Part shown: positions 55,399 to 64,000 of the stretch, piece after piece
Layout: every line of letters begins with the position of its first letter
Position numbering within the stretch: position 1 is the stretch's first letter
The notes under the pieces: generated by a model
What the model was told of the DNA's origin: nothing
What the model saw: the letters and a program-made list of their open reading frames with translations, nothing else
Databases searched by the model: none
DNA from: Devosia sp. RR2S18
Lineage (GTDB): Bacteria; Pseudomonadota; Alphaproteobacteria; Rhizobiales; Devosiaceae
Assembly: GCF_030177755.1 (NCBI RefSeq)
Contig: NZ_CP126539.1
Location: 1,202,001-1,266,000 of the forward strand
Direction of reading: 5' to 3'
Length of the DNA stretch: 64,000 nucleotides
Program-made: the position numbers and the translations under genes

Positions 55399-56580
55399 TC
55401 AGGCGGCGGCCGGCACCGGTGGTGCCGTGCCGCTGCGCTGCTCGAGCACATAAGACAGAACGGCGATCGCAAATGCGCCGACAAGTGCCACGGCCCCAAG
55501 TAGCGGCAGGTTGCGATAGCCGAAGCCGCTATCGAGCAGGGTCGCGCCCAATATCGCGCCGGCGGCGATGCCGATATTGAAACCGGTAGGGATGAGGGCC
55601 GAAGCCAAGTTCGGCGCATCGGCTGCCCACGCCAGCACTCGTGACTGAAGCGGTGAGCCAAAGGCGAAATTGACTCCGCCCCAGACAACGACCGCGACGG
55701 CCATGACCATCGGGTAGGGGCTGGCGAAATAGAGCGCGACAAAGGAAATCGCCTGCGCGCAGAGGATCACCATCAGCGACGGCATGAGTTTCCAATCGGC
55801 AAGCCGACCGCCAATGAACACGCCGATGGTGGAGCCCACGCCATAGAGCAGCAGCACCCAGGGCAGCGCTGCAGGATCAAGTTGGGTCACCTCCAGGAGG
55901 AGCGGGGCGATGTAGGTGAAAAGGCTGTATTGCCCGATCATCACCAGGATGGCGATGAACAGCGAGGTGACGATTTGTTGGCGTCCGAGCGCCTTGAACT
56001 CGCGCAGGAAGCTGCCGGCGGTCGCCGAAGCGCCGGCCTTGGCGGGCAGGAACAGTGCGATGGCAATCGTGGCGACCAGACCAAGGGCACCCACTGCCCA
56101 GAACGTGGCGCGCCAGCCAAAGGCATTGCCGATGGCAGTTCCCGCAGGCACCCCCAGAATGTTGGAGACAGTGAGGCCCGAGAGGATCAGTGCCACGGCA
56201 AAGCCGCGCTTGTCCTTGGGCACGAGGGTAACCGCCACAATGGCAGCAATGCCGAAATAGGTGCCGTGAACCACCGAGACGAGCACGCGTGCCGCCATCA
56301 GCAGCCCGAAATCAGGCGCGATGGCGCACAATACCTGGCCAAAGGTGAAGACGCCGCCCAGCAGCAGGATCAGCGCCTTGCGTGAGAGCTTCTTGGTGGC
56401 AACGGCAAGCAGCGGCCCGCCGATAGCGATGCCGATGGCATAGCCGGTGACGAGGTAACCGGCAACAGGGATAGAGACATCGAGGCCGGCTGCGACGTCG
56501 GGCAAGACGCCGGCGATGACGAATTCGGCTGTGCCGAATGCGAAAGCGGCCAGGAACAGCGACAGGAGGGGCAGGGGCAT
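55399..56580 (-). CDS. MFS transporter, DHA1 family (AraJ/YdhP-like)
   Basis: 393 residues with twelve hydrophobic helices. FAFGTAEFVIAGVLPDVAAGLDVSIPVAGYLVTGYAIGIAIGGPLLA and the A-loop KKLSRKALILLLGGVFTFGQVLCAIAP with RVLVSVVHGTYFGIAAIVA are the signature of this exporter group, which includes drug, sugar and purine exporters. Substrate unknown. Start ATG 56580. Confidence 0.92.
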   Translation of the reverse strand: MPLPLLSLFLAAFAFGTAEFVIAGVLPDVAAGLDVSIPVAGYLVTGYAIGIAIGGPLLAVATKKLSRKALILLLGGVFTFGQVLCAIAPDFGLLMAARVLVSVVHGTYFGIAAIVAVTLVPKDKRGFAVALILSGLTVSNILGVPAGTAIGNAFGWRATFWAVGALGLVATIAIALFLPAKAGASATAGSFLREFKALGRQQIVTSLFIAILVMIGQYSLFTYIAPLLLEVTQLDPAALPWVLLLYGVGSTIGVFIGGRLADWKLMPSLMVILCAQAISFVALYFASPYPMVMAVAVVVWGGVNFAFGSPLQSRVLAWAADAPNLASALIPTGFNIGIAAGAILGATLLDSGFGYRNLPLLGAVALVGAFAIAVLSYVLEQRSGTAPPVPAAA

Positions 56581-56751
56581 AGATTTACCGCAACAAGAAG
56601 CGGCCTCACGTGAGGGCGTGTCAAAGCACAGCCTCGCTAACGCTGCAATTCAGAAAAGTGCTGCGTCACTTTAGCTTAGCTATAGTGGCGTGCTTGGCTT
56701 TGCCGCCTTTTGGAGTACCCTTGGCGCAGAACTGCGAGTCTGGAGGGCAAG

Positions 56752-57315
56752 ATGACGGTAAGTTCTGAAACGCGGCAGCGCTTTGCAGTGGCTACGGCGT
56801 TACGTGGCTTGTTGATGCTGTTGGCGGGGCTCTATGCGATCATCTGGCCGACCGACGCGCTGACGGTACTGGTGCTGGCTGGCGCCATCCTCTTGATCAT
56901 CGACGGTGCGCTCGGGCTTTGGAGCCTGACCTTTGGCGGCGGCAAGAGCGGCAATTACTGGTTCGACGTGGTCAGCAATGCCTTGTCGCTTGTTCTGGGC
57001 ATCGTGATCCTGATCAGCCCGCTCCTGGCGACGGTATTCACGGTCAGCTTTCTCGTCGCCATGGTCGGCATTGCCGCCTTGCTCGTCGGCGTCATGCAGA
57101 TCGTGGTGATCACGCGTGAGCGTGAACTATATGCCCGTATTTGGCCCGTGGTGCTTTCGGGCCTCTCCTATGTGCTGCTGGGCCTCTTGCTGCTGTTCTT
57201 CCCCCTCTTGAGTGCGGCGGTGGCCATGATCATCGGGGGCGTCCTGCTGGTTATCTTCTCGTTTGGATTGTTTGGCTGGGCGTGGCGGCTCTACCAGCGC
57301 AGCAAGGTTGCCTAG
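56752..57315 (+). CDS. HdeD-family membrane protein
   Basis: 187 residues, six helices in three similar pairs (LRGLLMLLAGLYAIIWPTDALTVLVLAGAILLIIDGALGLWSL; LSLVLGIVILISPLLATVFTVSFLVAMVGIAALLVGVMQI; LSYVLLGLLLLFFPLLSAAVAMIIGGVLLVIFSFGL). HdeD proteins are linked to acid resistance in enterobacteria; the mechanism is unknown. ATG 56752 has GGAGGGCAAG before it. Its TAG overlaps the stop of a small opposite-strand frame. Confidence 0.9.
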   Translation: MTVSSETRQRFAVATALRGLLMLLAGLYAIIWPTDALTVLVLAGAILLIIDGALGLWSLTFGGGKSGNYWFDVVSNALSLVLGIVILISPLLATVFTVSFLVAMVGIAALLVGVMQIVVITRERELYARIWPVVLSGLSYVLLGLLLLFFPLLSAAVAMIIGGVLLVIFSFGLFGWAWRLYQRSKVA

Positions 57316-57443
57316 CGCTCCGCTTCGATGGCCGGCGAGGCCCGATGGGAAGGCTGAGGAATGGCGTCTGCAAGCAGCCAGAGCACGATGCCGACCAGGA
57401 TGGCGGGGACAATCGTCAGCGCCAGCAATGTTCGCAGACTCAT
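57312..57443 (-). CDS. Putative 43-residue single-helix membrane protein
   Basis: A short frame between hdeD-like and dnaG: MSLRTLLALTIVPAILVGIV then LWLLADAIPQPSHRASPAIEAER. One clear transmembrane helix and a polar tail look like a genuine small membrane protein, but the ribosome site is weak and no family is recognised. The stop shares the CTAG at 57312-57315 with the opposite gene. Confidence 0.45.
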   Translation of the reverse strand: MSLRTLLALTIVPAILVGIVLWLLADAIPQPSHRASPAIEAER

Positions 57444-57521
57444 CTTGTGGCGCAAATTGGGACCCCTGTGGATAAGTGCGTGGCGGGTGACACTGCCACC
57501 ACGAGCGCTTAGTTAAGCCCT

Positions 57522-59456
57522 ATGCGCTTTTCCGATCAATTCCTCGAGGAGATCCGTCAACGCCTGCCGATTACGCAGGTGGTGGGCGAGCACGTCCTGT
57601 GGGACAAGCGCAAGAGCCAACCGGGCAAGGGCGACATGTGGGCGTGCTGCCCCTTTCACAATGAGAAAAGCCCAAGCTTTCATGCCGACGACCGGCGCGG
57701 CATCTATCATTGTTTTGGGTGCGGAGTTTCGGGTGACCACTTCCGCTTCCTGACCGAGAAGGCGGGGATGAGCTTCCCCGAGGCAGTGGAAAAGCTCGCC
57801 GCCATGGCGGGCGTTCCCATGCCGGCGCGGGACGAGCGGGCCGAGCGGCGCGAGGCGGTTCATCGGTCCCTCACCGATGTCATGGAGCTTGCGACCAAGT
57901 ATTTCGAGGCCGCGCTGGCGCACAACATTGGGGCGCGGGCGCGCGGCTATTTGTTCGAGCGAGGCGTCTCGGCGCAAAGCCAGACGCGCTTTCGTATTGG
58001 CTTTGCGCCGGACAGCCGGAACGGGCTGAAGGAGCACTTAGCGGCGAATGGCGTCTCCGCCCAGGAGATGATCGACACTGGGCTGGTGGCGACCCGCGAA
58101 GGCGATCCACTGCCCTATGATCGTTTTCGCAATCGCGTCATGTTTCCCATCACGGATTTCCGCGGCCGAGTGATAGCCTTTGGTGGCCGGGCCCTGTCGG
58201 CAGACGTGCCGGCGAAATACCTCAACTCGCCCGAGACCGAGCTCTTCAAGAAGCGACACACGCTCTACAATGGACAGTCGGCGCGGCAGGCCGCACGGGA
58301 CGGCAAGACAATCATCGTGGTCGAGGGCTATCTCGACGTGATCGCTGCGGTTGCCGCCGGCTTCGAGGGCGCAGTGGCGCCACTTGGCACGGCGATGACC
58401 GAAGAGCACCTCCAACTGCTCTGGCGCATGAGCGATATGCCGGTGCTGTGTTTCGACGGCGATAAGGCGGGCCTGAAGGCAGCTGAGCGCTCCGCGGATC
58501 TAGTGCTGCCGCATCTCAAGCCGGGCCAGACCGTCAAGATTGCCACCTTGCCGGAGGGGCAGGATCCCGACGATCTGATCAAGGAGCAGGGGCGGGGGGC
58601 TTTTGCCGATGTGATCGACCGAGCTCGGAGCCTGTCTGATGTGATCTGGAGCATGGAGACCGGCGGCCTCGTGCCCGAAACTCCTGAAGCCCGAGCGGCC
58701 CTACAGGCGAGGTTGCGGGAGCGTGCTAACTCCATCCAGGATGCCAATGTGCGCTTTCACTACGCCCAGGCATTCGAGGAAAAACTCCGCGCGTTCCTTG
58801 CCCCGGTGCGGCAGAGCCGTTTCGAGCCGCGCGGCGGCCAGCCGCGCTATGGGCAGAGCGGCGCCTATGGCTACCCCAGCCGGGGGACGCCGCGGCTCGT
58901 GGTGTCGGACACCTTGCGCAATTCGCGCCTGCTCAAGCCCAGTGCGATCGCCGATGCCACTCCGCGTGAAGCTGCGATTATTCTCAGCCTCGTCAATCAT
59001 CCACCATTGGTCGATGACAAGTTCGAGCTCTTGGCTGCCATCGACTTCGACACCGTAAGTGCGCAGAAGGTCCTCAGCGATATTCTCGCGATTGTCGTGC
59101 GGCACCATGATATCTCCGCCGATGATCTGAAGGCCGCGCTGGGTGCGCGTGGGCATGGCGCGGCGCTCGACCGCATGAGCCAGACTCTGGTGCGTCAGGG
59201 CGTCTGGCAGATCGGCACGGAGATCGCGCTGGTGGACGCCGAAACCGGATTGAGTCACGCGCTGGCCTTGCATAACAAGAAAGTTCAGCTAAATAGGGAG
59301 TTGAAGTCAGCCGAAGCCGCGCTGGGCGAAGACCCGAGCGAAGAAACCTTTGAAAGGCTGCGAGACATCAAGAACCAGATTACCACTGTCGATGGCACAG
59401 AGGCATTGATCGAAGGATTTGGTTCGTTATCGGGACGCGCGACCCGCAGTTTTTAG
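57522..59456 (+). CDS. dnaG: DNA primase
   Basis: 644 residues. Makes RNA primers for replication. The CHC2 zinc finger has Cys43, His46, Cys64 and Cys67; the RNAP-like core starts near 110 with FRIGFAPDSRNGL; the Toprim domain has TIIVVEGYLDVIAAVAAGFEGAVAPLGTAMTEEHLQLL and LCFDGDKAGLKAA (DGD). A diverged helical C-terminal domain for DnaB binding follows from about 450. It precedes rpoD by 188 bp, the usual order. Confidence 0.98.
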   Translation: MRFSDQFLEEIRQRLPITQVVGEHVLWDKRKSQPGKGDMWACCPFHNEKSPSFHADDRRGIYHCFGCGVSGDHFRFLTEKAGMSFPEAVEKLAAMAGVPMPARDERAERREAVHRSLTDVMELATKYFEAALAHNIGARARGYLFERGVSAQSQTRFRIGFAPDSRNGLKEHLAANGVSAQEMIDTGLVATREGDPLPYDRFRNRVMFPITDFRGRVIAFGGRALSADVPAKYLNSPETELFKKRHTLYNGQSARQAARDGKTIIVVEGYLDVIAAVAAGFEGAVAPLGTAMTEEHLQLLWRMSDMPVLCFDGDKAGLKAAERSADLVLPHLKPGQTVKIATLPEGQDPDDLIKEQGRGAFADVIDRARSLSDVIWSMETGGLVPETPEARAALQARLRERANSIQDANVRFHYAQAFEEKLRAFLAPVRQSRFEPRGGQPRYGQSGAYGYPSRGTPRLVVSDTLRNSRLLKPSAIADATPREAAIILSLVNHPPLVDDKFELLAAIDFDTVSAQKVLSDILAIVVRHHDISADDLKAALGARGHGAALDRMSQTLVRQGVWQIGTEIALVDAETGLSHALALHNKKVQLNRELKSAEAALGEDPSEETFERLRDIKNQITTVDGTEALIEGFGSLSGRATRSF

Positions 59457-59644
59457 GGGGACCTAAAGACCGGCGAGTACGCGCGATTTTGCGTATGCTG
59501 ACGGGCATTACGTAGTCCGAAGCGAACTGCCAGCGTGCTGGGGCGTTAACGCCTTGGTTACCGCGCCTTTACCTTGCTTTGAGGTGTCACCACTTAAAGC
59601 GCTTACCGGAGCCCCCGCGCCCACGGGATCCGACGGAGTACCAT

Positions 59645-61702
<2,058 letters not shown>

Positions 61703-61712
61703 GAGCGGCCCC

Positions 61713-62000
61713 GTGGTCGCTCCGCGTCTCAAGGTCACAACCATCCGAGCAGTCGTGCCGTTCAAGCTGATCGTCACTTTCTCGGATGGAAGCTATGGCA
61801 CTTTCGACGCCGCTCCTATGATCGGGGAGCGCGGTGAAGGCACCGAACCGTTGCGCGAGCGGCGCTTCTTTGGGCGGGTGGAATTGGCTAACGGTGTGCC
61901 GACCTGGCCTAATCATTTTGACGTCTCGCCGCTCTGGCTGCGCGAAGAGATGGAAAAGTGCGGCGAACTCACGGTTCCGCGGGCAACGCGGCCACGGTAA
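61713..62000 (+). CDS. DUF2442 domain protein
   Basis: 95 residues: LKVTTIRAVVPFKLIVTFSDGSYGTFDAAPMIGERGEGTEPLRERRFFGRVELANGVPTWPNHFDVSPLWLREEME. This is the DUF2442 pattern, small proteins often found near toxin-antitoxin or housekeeping genes; function unknown. Start is GTG 61713 with AGGAG 7 nt upstream, only 10 bp after rpoD, so it is probably read through from rpoD. Confidence 0.87.
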   Translation: MVAPRLKVTTIRAVVPFKLIVTFSDGSYGTFDAAPMIGERGEGTEPLRERRFFGRVELANGVPTWPNHFDVSPLWLREEMEKCGELTVPRATRPR

Positions 62001-62022
62001 GGCAAAAAAAGGGGACTGAGCC

Positions 62023-62313
62023 ATGTCGTTCTGGAAAAAGCTGTTTGGCGGTGGCGAGCAGGAAACGGCGCCCGCGGGCGACAAGGTTCTTGGCGAGGAA
62101 GGTTACAAGGGGTTCCAGATCAAGGCCATCGAGATGAAGGCTGGCAGCGAGCTGCAACTGGCCGGTATCATCGAAAAGGACATCGGCGGTGAACTCAAGA
62201 CCTATCGCTTTGTCCGCGCCGATCGGATGAGTTCGCGCGATGACCTCGTCACGCTGGCGCTTGCCAAAGGCCGGCAGATCATCGACGAGCAGGGCGAGCA
62301 AATCTTCAGCTAG
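62023..62313 (+). CDS. HlyU-family protein
   Basis: 96 residues: SFWKKLFGGGEQE start, EGYKGFQIKAIEMKAGSELQLAGIIEKDIGGELKTYRFVRADRMSSRDDLVTLALAKGRQIIDEQGEQIF. This is the short HlyU-like family named after a Vibrio hemolysin regulator but without a DNA-binding HTH, so regulation should not be assumed. It is 22 bp after the DUF2442 gene on the same strand. Confidence 0.88.
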   Translation: MSFWKKLFGGGEQETAPAGDKVLGEEGYKGFQIKAIEMKAGSELQLAGIIEKDIGGELKTYRFVRADRMSSRDDLVTLALAKGRQIIDEQGEQIFS

Positions 62314-62398
62314 CGCCGTCTATCACATCAAAAATTGCGCCGGCTCCGGTGAAGGCTTCCTTCGCCGGATGCTGGCTGCTGCACAGGAGATATCTCAC

Positions 62399-62620
62399 AT
62401 GGCCAGAAAACCAACCCCCCGTTCCGAATTCGTCATGTTCGACGTCATCTATGAAGATGGCAGCCAGCGATCGAACCGCAAGGTGGATGCGAGCCTGCTT
62501 GGAGGACTGGACGGCGACGAGCCGGCTCGTGCCGCCATCGAGGAGCAGGACCGTGCTATCTCCGAGAAGTCGGGCGTGCCTCCGCTCCAGATCAAGACCA
62601 TCAAACGCTCGGCGAAGTAG
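62399..62620 (+). CDS. Small conserved hypothetical protein
   Basis: 73 residues: [70 protein letters not shown]. Soluble, with two beta strands then helices; no family recognised. AGGAGATATCTCAC before the ATG supports translation. Its end overlaps the convergent LLM gene by 20 bp. Confidence 0.72.
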   Translation: MARKPTPRSEFVMFDVIYEDGSQRSNRKVDASLLGGLDGDEPARAAIEEQDRAISEKSGVPPLQIKTIKRSAK

Positions 62621-63656
62621 TCCCGAGCGCCTTATCGATGGCCGGCTTCACCACGGTGCCGTAAAGCTCGATAGCCTTCATGATCTTGTCGTGGGGCAGG
62701 GTGCCGACGCTGAGCTGCAGCCCGAACCGGTCATGTTTGAACCATTCGTGCTGCATCAGGATCTTGTCGATGATCTCCTGCGGCGAGCCCATGAAATAGG
62801 CGCCCTCTGGGGTCGCGCCGGCGTCGAACTGGGCCTGCGTGGTTGGGGGCCAGCCACGCTCCTTGCCAATGCGGCTCATGGCGTTGCTGTGGGCCGGGAA
62901 AGCGATGTCGCGTGCATCCTGGCTATCCGCAGCGATAAAGCCATGCGAACTGATGCCGACCGGCCGCGACCCAGCGCCGTGGCCGACCTTCTCCAACGTC
63001 TCCCGGTAAAAGTTCACCAAGGGTGCGAATTGCCTTGGCTGTCCGCCGATAATGGCAATCATCAGCGGCAGGCCATAATAGGCAGCGCGCGCCACCGAGT
63101 TGGGTGTACCGCCCACCGCGATCCACAGCGGGATGGGCTGCTGAACCGGTTGGGGATAGATGGCCAAACCCGGTATGGGCTTGGTGTGGGCACTGCCGGG
63201 CCAATTGATCTTGCCACCTTCACGGATGTTCAGCAGTAGCTCTAGCTTCTCCTCGAACAGCGCGTCGTAGTCGTTGAGATCGTAGCCAAATAGCGGAAAG
63301 CTCTCGATGAACGAGCCGCGCCCGGCCATGATCTCGGCGCGGCCATTGCTGATGAGATCGATGGTGGCAAACTGTTGCCAGACGCGGACCGGGTCTTCTG
63401 AGCTCAGGACTGTGACCGCGGTGGAGAGGCGGATGGACTTGGTGCGAGCCGCTGCCGCCGCCAGGATGGTGGTGGGTGCACTGGCAATGTAGTCTGGCCG
63501 GTGGTGCTCACCGAGCCCGTAGAAGGCGAGCCCCAGCTGGTCAGCGAGCTCGATCTCCTCGAGCAGGTCACGAACGCGTTCAGCCGGACTTTGCAGCCCG
63601 CCGCCGTTGAGCGGATCGGGCGTGTTCTCTGCAAAGGAATAGAGTCCCAGTTCCAT
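62601..63656 (-). CDS. LLM class flavin-dependent oxidoreductase
   Basis: 351 residues of the bacterial luciferase-like monooxygenase fold: [119 protein letters not shown]-dependent oxidation of an unknown substrate. The ATG at 63656 is chosen as the family start. Confidence 0.93.
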   Translation of the reverse strand: MELGLYSFAENTPDPLNGGGLQSPAERVRDLLEEIELADQLGLAFYGLGEHHRPDYIASAPTTILAAAAARTKSIRLSTAVTVLSSEDPVRVWQQFATIDLISNGRAEIMAGRGSFIESFPLFGYDLNDYDALFEEKLELLLNIREGGKINWPGSAHTKPIPGLAIYPQPVQQPIPLWIAVGGTPNSVARAAYYGLPLMIAIIGGQPRQFAPLVNFYRETLEKVGHGAGSRPVGISSHGFIAADSQDARDIAFPAHSNAMSRIGKERGWPPTTQAQFDAGATPEGAYFMGSPQEIIDKILMQHEWFKHDRFGLQLSVGTLPHDKIMKAIELYGTVVKPAIDKALGTTSPSV

Positions 63657-63743
63657 CGGCGAGCCTTTCGATGTTGCGCCAGCCAAACTCGCAAGCGAGA
63701 AGGGCTGGCTCAAGAGCGCACACAGATGTAACCGGCTCCCTCG

Positions 63744-64000
63744 CTAGATGTTATTGGGCGAAGGGGTGTAGGCGAACGGCGCTGGATGTGCGGGCGTTTC
63801 GTCCGGCGCCCGTTCTCCGGCGGCTTTGTGGATTTCTTCCACCAGGCCGCGGTCCAGCCGGAGTTTGCTGGCAAGAGCGTCGAGATAGGCTCGTTCCGCC
63901 GCCGTGTCGGCGGTAATGGCGACTAGCGACGCGGCGTAGATTTCCGCTGCATGTTCGGAAGTGTCGGCGCGTCCGGCGACTGCATTGATATCCAGCGGGC
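63744..64000 (-). CDS. TerB/DUF533-like protein, 5' part beyond the window
   Basis: The visible 84 codons read DINAVAGRADTSEHAAEIYAASLVAITADTAAERAYLDALASKLRLDRGLVEEIHKAAGE and a Pro-rich tail ending PSPNNI-stop. The segment EIYAASLVAI-DT-AERAYLDALA-LxLD is typical of the C-terminal TerB-like domain of DUF533 (YebE-like) inner-membrane-associated proteins. The N-terminus lies to the right of base 64000. Function unknown. Confidence 0.8.
   Translation of the reverse strand, partial: PLDINAVAGRADTSEHAAEIYAASLVAITADTAAERAYLDALASKLRLDRGLVEEIHKAAGERAPDETPAHPAPFAYTPSPNNI

Overview
The window looks like chromosome of a Devosia-like member of the Hyphomicrobiales (Alphaproteobacteria). This rests on high GC, the carA / YqeY / dnaG / rpoD order, the trxB-lsrB pair near greA and carB, an alphaproteobacterial LexA box (GTTC-N7-GTTC), an Irr-type iron box at hemH, and anti-Shine-Dalgarno 'cuckoo'-type small RNAs. 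The species assignment is inference; no rRNA or tRNA gene was seen. Most of the window is ordinary housekeeping with short gaps. No phage, insertion sequence, CRISPR array or plasmid gene was found.

1-17 kb: a class I DAHP synthase gene (aroG, cut by the left edge) lies behind what reads as a complete attenuator: a promoter, a leaderless 25-residue leader peptide rich in Phe, Tyr and Trp, and a terminator. Then come uvrC with a pteridine-reductase-like SDR, two small membrane proteins, a fused DUF1007/NicO metal transporter, hemH behind an Irr-type box, and uvrB behind a LexA box. Between about 12 and 14 kb lies a patch of inverted-pair, GC-rich palindromic repeats (REP/BIME-like) surrounding a DUF559 gene and a broken second copy of its 3' end.

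17-29 kb: MscS channel, HIT protein, three adjacent secreted SH3b proteins (two or three with a crystallin-like C-terminal part; two more SH3b paralogues lie at 5.8 and 10.7 kb), thioesterase-tdk, transporters, a class V PLP enzyme and an aspartate aminotransferase.

29.2-30.2 kb: a 1-kb stretch without protein genes holds three tandem minus-strand sRNA genes. Each has its own promoter and terminator, and stem-loops present the anti-SD core CCTCCTCCC. A 13-bp upstream motif sits exactly 13 bp before each -35 element. The redox/virulence-type LysR regulator gene lsrB with trxB lies just beyond one HAD gene.

32-48 kb: greA, cold-shock protein, a TPR-methyltransferase, threonine aldolase, carB, a Cache-GGDEF diguanylate cyclase, motA-motB, clpS opposite a DUF1328 gene, and the divergent ohr/ohrR peroxide module with a perfect palindrome between them.

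48-64 kb: a periplasmic cyclic-nucleotide phosphodiesterase (cpdB-like) and an RNase T2 in one operon behind a PHO-box-like direct repeat, suggesting RNA-phosphate scavenging; then a zinc metallopeptidase, azlCD, carA, YqeY, dnaG, rpoD, HlyU, an LLM flavoenzyme, and the 3' end of a TerB/DUF533-like gene cut by the right edge.
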